A stretch of 64,000 bases of DNA from Pseudomonas sp. PSB18 (GTDB lineage: Bacteria > Pseudomonadota > Gammaproteobacteria > Pseudomonadales > Pseudomonadaceae): assembly GCF_014596565.1 (NCBI RefSeq), contig NZ_NOIN01000001.1, forward strand, positions 1-64,000, given 5' to 3'. Shown here piece by piece: positions 1-11,400 of this stretch. The notes beneath the pieces were generated by a model that saw nothing but the letters and a program-made list of their open reading frames with translations, searched no databases and was not told the DNA's origin. Position 1 is the first letter of the stretch, and each line of letters starts with the position of its first letter. The position numbers were made by a program, and so were the translations under genes.

Positions 1-423
1 TGGATCTGGTGCGGCGCTTCATGGGCCAACACCCGGCGGCACTGGTCAACCTGTACGGCCCGACCGAAGCGGCCATCGACGTGTCGGTCTGGCGCTGCTC
101 GGTGGACGATGTGATCGTGCCCATCGGCAAACCCATCGCCAATCTGCGCCTGTACATCCTCGACGAAAGCCTGCAACCGCTGCCCATCGGCAGCATCGGC
201 GAGTTATACATCGGCGGTGTCGGCGTCGCTCGGGGCTACCTCAAGCGTCCCGACCTGACCGAGGAACGCTTCCTCGCCAGCCCGTTCATCGACGGGGATC
301 GCCTGTACCGCACCGGCGACCGCTGCCGCTTCCTGGCCGATGGCAACATCGAATACCTCGGGCGCCTGGATCATCAGGTGAAACTGCGCGGCCAGCGCAT
401 CGAACTTGGCGAAATCGACGCCG
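1..423 (+). repeat. Direct repeat copy 1 within NRPS (A-domain C-terminal part)
   Basis: This stretch matches 3097-3519 with about 16 mismatches by eye. The first 152 bases are identical, so the repeat probably continues upstream of the window. Similarity ends abruptly near base 424. It encodes the A5-A8 part of an adenylation domain, pointing to recent module duplication or gene conversion. Confidence 0.9.
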
Positions 424-3400
424 AGCTGCTGGCGCAAAACGGTGTGCGCGACGCCGCGACCCTGCTGCTGGAGCAACGCTTGGTGAGTTTCTGGTGTGGC
501 GACGCTGACGAGGTTGCCATTCGCAGCGCACTGAGCGACAACCTGCCCTCGCACATGCTGCCCAGCTTCTTCGTCCAGCTCGACAGCCTGCCCCTGAACA
601 GCAACGGCAAACTCGACCGCAAGGCCCTCGCCGCCACCCCGCTACCGGAACACCACAGCGACCGGCCGTACACCGCGCCGCTCACCGCCACGCAAAGCGC
701 GCTCTGCGAGCTGTTCAGCGAAGTGCTGGAATGCGCGTCGGTGGGCATCGAAGCTCATTTCTTCCAGCTCGGCGGCCATTCCCTGTTGGCGACCCGACTG
801 GTCAGCCGGGTCCGTGAACGCCTGGGGGTTTCCCTGCCGTTGGCGGTGGTGTTCGAACGCCCGACAGTCGCAGCTCTGGCCGATTACCTGGGCGTGGCGA
901 CAGCGGACGAATCGATCACCGCGCAGCCGCGTCCGGCGGCACTGCCCTTGGGGCTGGCACAGAAGCGCTTCTGGATGCTCAGTCGCCTGGTGCCGGACTC
1001 CCGCGAGTACCACATGCCGTTCGCCCTGACGTTGCGCGGCGACCTGCAGGTCCGCGTCTTGCGCGAAGCCTTCGAACAGGTCAGCCAACGCCACCTGGTG
1101 TTGCGCAGCCGGATTGTCGAAGTCCAGGGCGAGCCGCAACTGCTGATCGACGATCACGGGGCGGCGCTCACGGTCACTGCCGTTACCACACAGGATTGGA
1201 CCGTGACCTGCGCCACGGCCCAAGCCGAGTTGATGGCGCCGTTCGACCTGGCTGCCGCCGCACCTTGGCGTGCGCACCTGCTGCAACGCCAGGACAGCGA
1301 CGAAAACCTGTTGCTGGTGTGCCTGCACCACAGCGCCACCGACGGTTGGGCCATGCAATTGCTCATCGACGAGCTGACCCAGGCCTACGCCGCCGGCCTC
1401 GAGGGACAGTCGCCGGCCTGGACGCCGCTGGAGATCGACTATGTCGACTTCGCCCTGTGGCAACAGCACCCGGACACCCAGGCCCGACGCAATAACAGCC
1501 TGGATTACTGGAAAAACCACCTGGGCCAGGACGACTACCAGCTCGACCTGCCCATCGACCATCCACGGGGCGCCGAAGCCGATCGTCGGGCCCGGCAACT
1601 GATCGTCAACCTCGGCGCCCAGCGCGCCGAATCGATCCGCCAGTTCGCCCGTCAGCGCGGCACCACCACTTACGTGGTGCTGGCCTCGGCCCTGAGCGCA
1701 CTGCTGGCGCGTTACAGCGGTCAGCGCGAGATTCGTCTCGGCACCCCGGCGGACCAGCGCGATCAGCCGCAATCCCAGACGCTGCTGGCGTGCCTGGTCA
1801 ACACCCTGGTGATCCGCAGCGAAGTCGACCAGCGAGCCCCGGCCGAGCAGTTGCTCGCCAGTCTCGAAGCCGATCTGCGCGCGGCCCAGGCCCACGCCGA
1901 CCTGCCCTTCGCCACCCTGGTCGGCGCCGTCGCCCAGCACCGCGACCTGAACCGCACACCGCTGTTCCAGGTGCTGTTCTCCCTCAACTATGGCCGCGTG
2001 GACAGCAGCCAATGGCCGGGACTGGAGGTCGAAGAGCAGACGCTGCCGGTGGTCGATGCCAAGTTCGAACAGAGCTGGGAAGTCCAGGACGACGGCAGCG
2101 ACATGACCCTGGCGCTGGAATACCAGGCGGCGCTGTTCGACGAATTGACGATGCAACGCTGGAGCGCGCAATGGTGTGCATTGCTGGATGCGTTGGTGGC
2201 GGCGCCTGGGCGAACGCTGATCGAGCTGTTCCCGCAGCAGCAGGATCAGCAGCAACTGGACCGCTGGAACGCCACCGAGCGCCATTACAGCGGCCCCACC
2301 GACCTGCACACTGCCCTCAGCCAGCAAGCCGCCCTCAGCCCCAACGCCCCGGCGCTGGTGTTCGAAGGCCAACGCCTGAGCTACGCCGAGCTGGATCAAC
2401 GGGCGCAAGCCGTCGCCCGGGCCCTGCGCGCGGCCGGCATCGGCACCGATGACATCGTGCCGGTGTGCATGGAGCGCTCGGTGGACATGGTCGTCGCCCT
2501 GCTCGGCATCGTCCATGCCGGCGCCGCGTGGCTGCCGCTGGATCCGGAACTGCCCGCCGGACGCCTGGCCTTCCTGATCGAAGACGCTGACGCCAAGGTC
2601 ACCTTGACCCAGGCCCAGTGGCTGTCGCGCCTGCCGGCCAGCCATCAGGCCTGGACCCTTGACACCCTGCCCCAGGCGCCGGCGTTCGACCCGATCAGCG
2701 TCGCCGCCAGCGACCTGGCCTACGTGCTCTACACCTCCGGCTCCACCGGCCAACCGAAAGGCGTGATGAACGAACACGGCGCCTTGATGAACCGCCTGTA
2801 CTGGATGCAGGACGCGTTCCCGATTGGTCCGAACGACCGTGTGCTGCAGAAAACCCCGTACAGCTTCGACGTCTCGGTGTGGGAGTTCTTCTGGCCGCTG
2901 ATCACCGGCGCCACCCTGGTGGTCGCGCGTCCCGATGGTCATCGCGATCCGGCGTACCTCAGCCAGTTGATCCAGCAGGAACAGGTCACCACGTTGCACT
3001 TCGTACCGTCGATGCTCCGCGCCTTTGTCGAGGAGCCGAGCCTGGTCGACTGCCGCAGCCTGCGCCAGGTGTTTGCCAGCGGCGAGGCGCTGCCGGTGGA
3101 TCTGGTGCGGCGCTTCATGGGCCAACACCCGGCGGCACTGGTCAACCTGTACGGCCCGACCGAAGCGGCCATCGACGTGTCGGTCTGGCGCTGCTCGGTG
3201 GACGATGTGATCGTGCCCATCGGCAAACCCATCGCCAACCTGCGCCTGTACATCCTCGACGAAAGCCTGAAGCCGCTGCCGATTGGCAGCATCGGCGAGT
3301 TGCACATCGGCGGTGTCGGCGTTGCTCGGGGTTACCTCAAGCGTCCCGACCTGACCGAGGAACGCTTCCTCGCCAGCCCGTTCATCGACGGTGATCGTCT

Positions 3401-5339
3401 GTACCGCACCGGCGACCGCTGCCGCTTCCTGGCCGATGGCAACATCGAATACCTCGGGCGCCTGGATCATCAGGTGAAGCTGCGCGGCCAGCGTATCGAA
3501 CTCGGTGAGATCGACGCCGCCGTGCTGAACCTGCCGGCCATCACCGGGGCCTGCACCCTGGTCATCGATAACCGTCTGGTGGCGTTCTACAGCAGCAGCG
3601 CCGCGCAATCGGGCCTCGACACCCTGCTCGCCACCGAGTTGCCGGCCTACATGGTGCCGGCGGTATGGGTCCACATCCCGACGCTGCCGCTGAACAGCAA
3701 CGGCAAGATCGACCGCAAGGCCCTGGCGGCCCTGCCCTTGCCGCAAACCCAGAAAGACTACGCCGCACCGCGCAACGCGCTGGAAAGCCTGTTGTGCCAG
3801 TTGTTCGGCGAGCTGCTCGGCGAAAGCCTGACCGGCGGCCGCGCAGTCGGCACCACCGACAGCTTCTTCGCCTTGGGCGGTGATTCGATTCTCGGTCTCA
3901 AGCTGATCTCACGTCTGCGCGAACACGGCTACTCGCTGACACCACGGGACCTGTTCCGCTCGCCCACCCCGGCGGCGCTGGCCCAGGTGACCACGGCCCT
4001 GCTGACCCAGGCCGAACAGGGTGAAGTCACCGGTGCGATGCCGTTGATGCCGTTGCACCAGTGGTTCTTCGATCAGCAGCAGCCCCAGGCCGCGCACTGG
4101 AACCAGTCCGTGTTGGCCGACAGCGACCGGCGTCTTGAGCCGGCCATCGTGCAGGCGGTGTTGGATCGCCTGGTCGGGCATCACGACGCCCTGCGCTTGC
4201 GCTTCGCCGAAGTCGATGGGCAATGGCAGGCGCGGATCGCCCCCGTGGCGCCGGCGCAACTGACTTGCTGCGAGCACCCGGACCAACTGCTGCGCGTCGC
4301 GCAAAGCCTGGACCTGCAACACGGTCCCCTGTTTGCCGCGGCCCTGCTGGAAGGTGAACCCCAGCGCCTGTACCTGGTGGCTCATCACCTGGTGGTGGAT
4401 GCGGTGTCCTGGACGCCGCTGCTGGAGGATTTCCAACACCTGTATTCAGGTCTGGAGCGCGGCGAACAACCCACCTTGCCGGCGAAAACCACCTCCTACC
4501 GGCAATGGGCCGAGCACCTGCACGTCCACGCCGCCAAGGTAGCGGGCGAACAGCGCTACTGGAGCACTCAGATCAGCGTGAACCGGCCGCCGGTTGCCAC
4601 CGTGGCCGAGCGCCGGACCCTGTCGGCCCGTTGGGAGGCGACCCGCACTCACCAATGGCTGACCGAGTCCCACGCGGCGTACCGCACGCAACCGGAAGAA
4701 CTGCTGATCGCCGCCCTCGCAGCGACCCTGGCGGAAACCGAAGGTCGCAGCGACATCGTCGTGGACCTGGAGCGCCATGGCCGCGATGCGCCTTTCGATG
4801 GTCTGGACGTCAGCCGCACGGTCGGCTGGTTCACCACGCTGTTCCCGCTGCGCGTCAGCGCCAGCGGCGCCCGTGGTGACCAGGTGCGCAACGCCAAGGA
4901 AGCCTTGCGTGCCGTGCCGGGCCAAGGCCTCGGCTACGGCTTGCTGCGTCAACGCGGCCAGCTGCCGGCCAGTCACGGCGACGTGCTGTTCAACTACCTG
5001 GGGCATGAACAAACGCCCGAGGGCTGGTTGCGCGCCAGCAGCCTGACCCCACCGGCAGACGTGTCGCCGGCAAACCGGGTGACCCACGCCCGCGAAGTGG
5101 TGGCGTGGCTGGAGGACGGCGTGTTGCGTGTCGAATGGCACAGCGTCACGCCGGAGGCCGACAGCCGCTTGCCCGCTCGCCTGCTGGAGCATCTGCAAGC
5201 GCTGGTCGAGCACTGCCTCGATCCGCAGGCCGGTGCGCTGATGCCCTCGGACTTCCCGCTCGCCAAGGCGCTGAACCAGAAGTCCCTGGACAAACTGCTG
5301 GGCAAGCTCAAGACCAAACCGAACTCCCAAAGCCAGTGA
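1..5339 (+). CDS. Non-ribosomal peptide synthetase, 5'-truncated by window: [A]-T-C-A(Ser)-T-E
   Basis: The gene is already open at base 1 (codons start at base 3), so its start lies upstream. Domains by nucleotide are: C-terminal part of an A domain (1 to about 640), T (GGHS serine codon near 780), C (about 930-2240, HHSATDGW near 1330), A (about 2290-3720, SGSTGQPKG near 2740), T (GGDS near 3880) and E (about 4030-5300, HHLVVDAVSW at 4383). Reading the ten specificity positions of the complete A domain by eye gives D-V-W-H-F-S-L-I-D-K, a serine-type code. With the terminal E domain this predicts D-Ser. The partial A domain shows the same L, I, D at its visible code positions, so serine is likely there too. 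It ends 76 nt before the next NRPS gene, whose first C domain has the motif expected after an E domain. Family call is certain; substrates are inferred. Confidence 0.95.
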   Translation, partial: DLVRRFMGQHPAALVNLYGPTEAAIDVSVWRCSVDDVIVPIGKPIANLRLYILDESLQPLPIGSIGELYIGGVGVARGYLKRPDLTEERFLASPFIDGDRLYRTGDRCRFLADGNIEYLGRLDHQVKLRGQRIELGEIDAELLAQNGVRDAATLLLEQRLVSFWCGDADEVAIRSALSDNLPSHMLPSFFVQLDSLPLNSNGKLDRKALAATPLPEHHSDRPYTAPLTATQSALCELFSEVLECASVGIEAHFFQLGGHSLLATRLVSRVRERLGVSLPLAVVFERPTVAALADYLGVATADESITAQPRPAALPLGLAQKRFWMLSRLVPDSREYHMPFALTLRGDLQVRVLREAFEQVSQRHLVLRSRIVEVQGEPQLLIDDHGAALTVTAVTTQDWTVTCATAQAELMAPFDLAAAAPWRAHLLQRQDSDENLLLVCLHHSATDGWAMQLLIDELTQAYAAGLEGQSPAWTPLEIDYVDFALWQQHPDTQARRNNSLDYWKNHLGQDDYQLDLPIDHPRGAEADRRARQLIVNLGAQRAESIRQFARQRGTTTYVVLASALSALLARYSGQREIRLGTPADQRDQPQSQTLLACLVNTLVIRSEVDQRAPAEQLLASLEADLRAAQAHADLPFATLVGAVAQHRDLNRTPLFQVLFSLNYGRVDSSQWPGLEVEEQTLPVVDAKFEQSWEVQDDGSDMTLALEYQAALFDELTMQRWSAQWCALLDALVAAPGRTLIELFPQQQDQQQLDRWNATERHYSGPTDLHTALSQQAALSPNAPALVFEGQRLSYAELDQRAQAVARALRAAGIGTDDIVPVCMERSVDMVVALLGIVHAGAAWLPLDPELPAGRLAFLIEDADAKVTLTQAQWLSRLPASHQAWTLDTLPQAPAFDPISVAASDLAYVLYTSGSTGQPKGVMNEHGALMNRLYWMQDAFPIGPNDRVLQKTPYSFDVSVWEFFWPLITGATLVVARPDGHRDPAYLSQLIQQEQVTTLHFVPSMLRAFVEEPSLVDCRSLRQVFASGEALPVDLVRRFMGQHPAALVNLYGPTEAAIDVSVWRCSVDDVIVPIGKPIANLRLYILDESLKPLPIGSIGELHIGGVGVARGYLKRPDLTEERFLASPFIDGDRLYRTGDRCRFLADGNIEYLGRLDHQVKLRGQRIELGEIDAAVLNLPAITGACTLVIDNRLVAFYSSSAAQSGLDTLLATELPAYMVPAVWVHIPTLPLNSNGKIDRKALAALPLPQTQKDYAAPRNALESLLCQLFGELLGESLTGGRAVGTTDSFFALGGDSILGLKLISRLREHGYSLTPRDLFRSPTPAALAQVTTALLTQAEQGEVTGAMPLMPLHQWFFDQQQPQAAHWNQSVLADSDRRLEPAIVQAVLDRLVGHHDALRLRFAEVDGQWQARIAPVAPAQLTCCEHPDQLLRVAQSLDLQHGPLFAAALLEGEPQRLYLVAHHLVVDAVSWTPLLEDFQHLYSGLERGEQPTLPAKTTSYRQWAEHLHVHAAKVAGEQRYWSTQISVNRPPVATVAERRTLSARWEATRTHQWLTESHAAYRTQPEELLIAALAATLAETEGRSDIVVDLERHGRDAPFDGLDVSRTVGWFTTLFPLRVSASGARGDQVRNAKEALRAVPGQGLGYGLLRQRGQLPASHGDVLFNYLGHEQTPEGWLRASSLTPPADVSPANRVTHAREVVAWLEDGVLRVEWHSVTPEADSRLPARLLEHLQALVEHCLDPQAGALMPSDFPLAKALNQKSLDKLLGKLKTKPNSQSQ
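3097..3519 (+). repeat. Direct repeat copy 2 within NRPS (A-domain C-terminal part)
   Basis: Second copy of the repeat at 1-423, inside the serine-type A domain of the C-A-T-E module. Most differences are synonymous third-position changes, as expected for gene-converted or recently duplicated domains that keep the same substrate. Confidence 0.9.
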
Positions 5340-5349
5340 GTGGCGCAGC

Positions 5350-5381
5350 CGCCGCGGGGTCATCGCCCGACCACCGCGGCG
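5350..5381 (+). other. GC-rich hairpin between NRPS genes
   Basis: CGCCGCGG (5350-5357) pairs perfectly with CCGCGGCG (5374-5381) around a 16-nt loop in the 76-nt gap between the first two NRPS genes. No T-run follows, so it is not a convincing intrinsic terminator. It may attenuate or stabilise the long NRPS transcript. Confidence 0.4.
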
Positions 5382-5415
5382 TCAGCCCGACACTCACTGT
5401 TTTCAAGCCTTTGAA

Positions 5416-8400
5416 ATGGACCAAGCAAGCATGAACAACATCGAAGACATCTACTCCCTATCGCCGACCCAGCACGGCCTGTTGTTCCACAGTGTCTTTG
5501 AACCGGATTCGCGGGTGTACTACCAGCAATTGAGCCTGGAAATGAACGGCCCGCTGCAACTCAACGCCTTTCGCGGTGCCTGGCAGGCGCTGATGCAGCG
5601 CCACGCCGTGCTGCGCAGCGCGTTTCTCTGGGAAGAGCTGGACGATGCCTATCAGGTGGTGCAGCAGGACGTCGAGCTGCCCCTGACCGAACTGGACTGG
5701 CAAGACCGCGCCGACCCACAGGCCGCCCTGGAACAATTGGGCCTGGAGCAACGGGCGCAACCCCTGGAGCTGAATGAATCGCCGCTGATGCGCGTCTGCC
5801 TGGTGCGCCTGGCACCCGAGCGCTGGCACCTGATCTGGACCTTCCATCACATCCTCATGGACGGCTGGAGCGTCGGCATCGCAGTGCAGGAATGGCTGGC
5901 GCTCTACTACGAGCAAGCCCATGGCCGCCCCGCCCACCTGCCACCGACCCGAGCCTACCGCGACTACATCGCCTGGCTGGCGGAGCAGGACATGGCGGCC
6001 ACCGAAGGCTTCTGGCGCGAGCAGTTGCAGGACCTGAGCGAACCGACTCCGCTGCCCAACTTTGCCGTGCGCGAGGCCGCGCCTGCAGGGGCGCCTTTCG
6101 CCGAGCGGGAAAGCCTGCTGGACGACAGCGAAACCGAGCAGCTGTCACAGTTCGCCCGTCGCCACGACCTGACCATCAACACCTTGATCCAGGGCGCCTG
6201 GGCGTTGCTGCTGGGCCAACATGCCGGGCGTGACGACGTGGTTTACGGCGTCACCGTCGCCGGCCGCCCGGAGAACCTGGCGGCGGTCGACAGCACCGTC
6301 GGGCTGTTCATCAACACCCTGCCGCTGCGGGTACAGTGGGCCGACAGCCCGGCGCTGGTGGATTGGCTGCAGCAGTTGCAGCACGCCAACAGCGACCTGC
6401 GCCACCACGCCTACCTGCCCCTGGGCAAACTCAAGTCGATGACGCGCATCGCCGCTGAACAGGCGCTGTTCGATTCGATCCTGGTGTTCGAAAACTTCCC
6501 GGTCACCGATGCACTGAACCAGGACACCGGCGGCTTGAGCTTCAGCGCCCCGGCCAGCGAGCAGCGGGCCGACGGCATCACCCTGACCCAGGGTCGCAAC
6601 CACTTCCCGCTGTCGCTGATCGTGATGCCGGACAAACAGTTGCACTACCTGATCAGCTACGACCGCAGCCGCTTCAGCGACGCCGAGGTCGCGGTGCTGT
6701 CCGCACAGTTGCGCGCGATTCTGTTGGCGATGACGGCGCAGGGGCAGTGCCGGGTCAACGAACTGGAGTGGCTGAGCCCGGAAGAACGCCAGCAGTTGCT
6801 GGTACAAGGGCTCGGCGCGCAATTGCCGGTGCCTCAGGACTGCCTGCACCAGCGTTTCGAACAACAGGTGGTCGCATACCCCGAACAACTGGCGGTACGC
6901 GATCGCCAGGTGGCACTGACCTACCGTGAACTCGATCGACAGGCCAACCGCCTCAGCCAATACCTGCGCGCCCAGGGCATCGGCCACGACAGCGTGGTCG
7001 CCCTGGCCATGGAACGCAGCGCCGATTTCGTCGTTGCCCTGCTCGCCACCCTCAAGGCCGGCGCGGCGTACCTGCCGCTGGACATCAAGCAGCCCGCCGG
7101 CCGCCTGGTCGACGTGCTGGTGGACAGCCGTGCCGCGTTGCTGATCGGCGCCAGCCCTTCGCCGCTGCTCAAGGGCCTGGCCGAGCATACGCCGGCGCTG
7201 TGGCTGACCGAACAGGCCCAGGCCATCGCCACCCAGCCGGACACGCCACCCGCCGTGGCCCACAGCCCGACCGATGCCGCCTACGTGATCTACACCTCGG
7301 GCTCCACCGGCACGCCCAAGGGTGTGGTGGTCGAGCACCGGTCCATCGTCGACTACCTGACGGCGGTGCAGGCCGTACTCAACCCGCCGGCGGCCGCCCG
7401 CTACGGCTTGTTGTCGAGCATCGCCGCCGACCTCGGCCATACCCAACTGTTCGGTGCCCTGTGCAGCGGCGCCAGCCTGTTGCTGGTGGATGAAGACAGC
7501 GGTTTCAACCCACTGGCCCTGGCCGAACTCTTCGACCAGCATCCGGTGGATGTACTGAAAATCACCCCAAGCCACCTCGCCGGCCTGTTGCAGGCACTGC
7601 CCGATGCGCGCCTGCTGCCGCGCGCGCTGCTGGTGTTCGGTGGCGACGCCCTCAGCCCGGCGCTGCTGGAGCAGGTGAACCGCCTGGCACCGGGCTTGAA
7701 GGTGTTCAACCACTATGGTCCGAGTGAAGCGACCGTCGGCGCCATCGCGACCGAACTGCCGGCAGGCCTGCGCAGCATCGCCCTCGGCCGGCCGTTGCCG
7801 AACCGTCAACTGCAGGTGGTCGACGGCAACGGTCGCCTGGCGGCCATCGGCGTGTCCGGTGAACTGCTGATCAGCGGCGCCCTGGCCCGGGGTTACCTGC
7901 ACCGGGACGACCTCACTGCCGAACGCTTCCATCTCGATGCGAACGAGCAACGCTGGTATCGCTCCGGCGACCGCGTGCGCTGGCAAGTCGACGGTCAAAT
8001 CGCGTTCCTTGGCCGCGTCGACAGCCAGGTGAAGATCCGTGGCAACCGCCTGGAGCTGGGCGAAGTCGAGGCGCAGATCAAGCGCCTGTCACCGCTGATC
8101 GAGCAGGCACTGGTGCGCGTCGTCGAACTGGACGGCAGCCCACGCCTGGTGGCCTGGCTGGTCGCCAGCCAATCGATCTCCCCCGCCAAGCTGCGCAACG
8201 ACCTCAGCGCCCGCGTGCCGGACTACATGGTGCCGGCGCACTTCATCACCCTCGACGAACTGCCCCTCACCCGCAATGGCAAAGTCGACGTCCAGCGCTT
8301 GCCGACACCGCAAAAACCCACCGACGACAGCGCCAGCCACGTCGCCCCGCGCAACGAAGTCGAAGCGCTGCTGGCCGACATCTGGCAAGACGTCCTCAAG

Positions 8401-11400
8401 CTTGAACGGGTGGGCGTGCACGACAACTTCTTCGCGCTGGGGGGGGACTCGATCATCAACCTGCAGATCATCGCCCGCGCCAACCAGCAGGGGCTGAAGC
8501 TCACGCCTCGGCAGTTGTTCGAGAACCGCACCATCGCCGATATCGCCCGGGTACTGGGTGCCGATGCCAGCCAAGGGGTGGCGGAAAACCTTACCGATGG
8601 CTACGAGTTGCCACTGGGCGCCGGCCAGTTGGCGCGGCTGCAACAGGGCCCGCTCAAGGCCACCTGGCGCTGCGTGGCGCTGTCCCAGGCCATCGACAGC
8701 AACCTGCTGGGCCAGGCAATCAGCGCCTTGCAGCAACACCACCAGGCTTTGCGCCTGGCACTGAAAGCGTTACCCGAGGGGCAATGGCAGCAACGCGTCC
8801 TGGGCTCGGCCAAAGCACCGCTGATCGCCCACGAGAAACTGGCCGTGTGCGACCCGGTGCACTTGCAGGCCCTGGCCCAGGCCGGTGTCGACGCGCTTGA
8901 GCTGGACGCTGGCCAGACCTTGCACGCCTGCCTGCTGGACGTGGACGGCAAGCCGTCCCTGCTGCTGGCCGCTCACCCCTTGTGTGTGGATGAAGCATCC
9001 TGGTCGCTGCTGCTCACTGACCTCAACCTGGCGCTGGCACAGCTGATGTATCACCGGCCGGTCCGCCTGTCCTATGCCGGCGGCGATTTCAGCCAGTGGA
9101 CGCGACACCAGCAGGCACACGCACAAAGCGACGCCCTGGACGATGCCTGGGAACATTGGCTGCAATACGCCAGCATGGATCCGCTGCAACTGCCGGAAAG
9201 CGAACAGCCCGCCAGCGTGGTCGAGCACGCCCTGCCAGCCACCACCTCCAGCGAACTCAAGCGCGTGGCCGAGGTGCTGCAGCTGGATTGGAACAGCCTG
9301 CTGGCCGCTGCCGTGGTGGAACAATGCCGTGAGCTGGGCGGCGACGGCCTGGTCGCACTGAGCGTTCAAGGCACCCGCCCCGCCACCGAGCGCCTGCCTG
9401 TCGATGCGCCCATCGCCGTGGCCGACCTCGAACCGGCACGCATCCTCGGCCCCCTGGATCTGGCCGTGCCGTACTTCCTCCAGACCGAAGGCGACAGCCT
9501 GCTGCAACGGGTGCAGGCCGTGGTTGCGCAGATGCGCGCCTACCCACAACACGGCGTTGACTACGGTGCCTTGCGCTACCTGTCGGACAACACCTACCTG
9601 CAAGAGCCCCTGCGCGATCTGCCGGCGGCAGCGGTCGCCATTCGCTGGCTGGGCAACCTCGACAGCCATCGCGAGGAGCACGGCATCCTCACCGGGGTCG
9701 AAGCGGCAAACCCACTGGCGGCGTCTGACTGCCCACTGACACTCGATGCCTGGTGGCAGGACGATTGCCTGCACCTGCGCAACCAGGGCGGCCTCGCCGC
9801 CACTTGGGCGCCACGGCTCATGCAACGCTTGGTCGAACTCGCCGGGCTGCACAGCGCAACCGACCTGCGCCCTGCCAGCCAGGCCTTCCCGCTGTGCCAC
9901 ACGCAAGCGGCGACCCTGGCGGCCGAGCCCCTGGACTGGTCGAACATCGAAGACGTCTACCCGTTGTCGTCGATGCAACAGGGCATGCTCCTGCACACCC
10001 TGCTGCAACCCCACAGCGGTATCTACCTGATGCAGCAACGCTACAGCTGGGACGGCGTATTGCAGCGCCCGGCCATGGAAGCGGCCTGGCAGTTGTTCCT
10101 GCAACGGCACCCGATGATGCGCACCGCGTTCTGGTGGCAGGAAGACCACGAGCCGCTGCAATGCGTCTACCGGCACACCCATCGGGCCTTCGACTGGCAG
10201 GACCTGCGCCATCTCGACGAAGAGCAGCAGCGCCTGGCGATGGACCAGGCCCTGGAAGCGCAACGCCTGCAAGGTTTCGACATGGCCTGCGCGCCGCTGA
10301 CCCATCTGCGGGTGTTCCAACTCGACGAGCGCCGCTTCGCCGTGGTGCGCAGCTTCCACCATATCCTCACCGACGCCTGGTGCTTCGGTTTGTTGATGGA
10401 AGATCTGTTGGCGATCTACCAGGCCCTGGTACGCCAGGAGCCCGTGGCCCGTCCGCGCCTGCGTTCGTTCCGCGGCTACATGAGCTGGCTGGAGCGCCAT
10501 GACATGGCCGCCGCGCACGCCTTCTGGCAAGCGGAAATGGCCGGTTTCAGCGAGCCGACGCCGCTGCACGTGGACAGCCCCGTGGCCCGTCCCGAGCAGG
10601 CACCGGAGCAGGTCGGCGACTTCGACCAGACCCTGAGCATCGCCCAGACCCAGCGGTTGCAGCAGTTGTGCCAGCAATACCAGCTGACGCCGAACACCTG
10701 GATCCAGGGCGCCTGGGCCCTGCTGCTGTCGCGCTACAGCGGCAACCGCGACGTGCTGTTCGGCGTGACTGTGGCCGGCCGCCCGACCGATCTGGCCGGT
10801 GTGGAGGAAATGGTCGGGCTGTTCATCAACAGCCTGCCGCTGCGGGTCGACGTCGACCCCGAAGCGCCGGTCGCCGACTGGCTGCAGGCATTGCTGTCGC
10901 ACAACGCGCAATTGCGCGAGCACGAAAGCGCATCGCTGGTGGACATCCAGCGTTGCAGTGAAGTGCCCCGTGGCCAGCAGTTGTTCGACAGCCTGGTGGT
11001 GTTCGAAAACGCCCCGCTGGACATCAGCAGCGTGCAACTGGATGCCTTCAGCATCGACATCTACGAAGACCGGGTGCACACCAACTTCCCGATGACGGTG
11101 GTGCTGTACCCCGGCGACCGCCTGGGCATTCGCCTGTCCTATGACAGCCAGCGCTTCAGCACCGACACCGTGCAGCGCATGCTCGGTCATCTGGTGCAAC
11201 TGCTGTCGAGCATGCTCGATCAGCCGCAGGCGCCCCTGGGCAGCCTGCACATGCTCCCCGAAGCGGAGCGCCAGCAGTTGCAGATCGAATGCAACCGCAG
11301 CGCCGTGGACTTCCCGCTGGAGCGCGGCTATGCGGCGCTGTTCGCCGATCAGGTGCAGCGCCGTCCGCACCACATCGCCGCGGTCAGCCAGGGCCAATCG

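Noticed and set aside
642..3746. Very long open frame on the minus strand inside the first NRPS gene (about 1034 codons)
   Set aside because: It is a GC-rich antisense shadow: low-complexity Gln/Arg/Gly/Ala-rich sequence with no domain, while the plus strand has continuous NRPS motifs.
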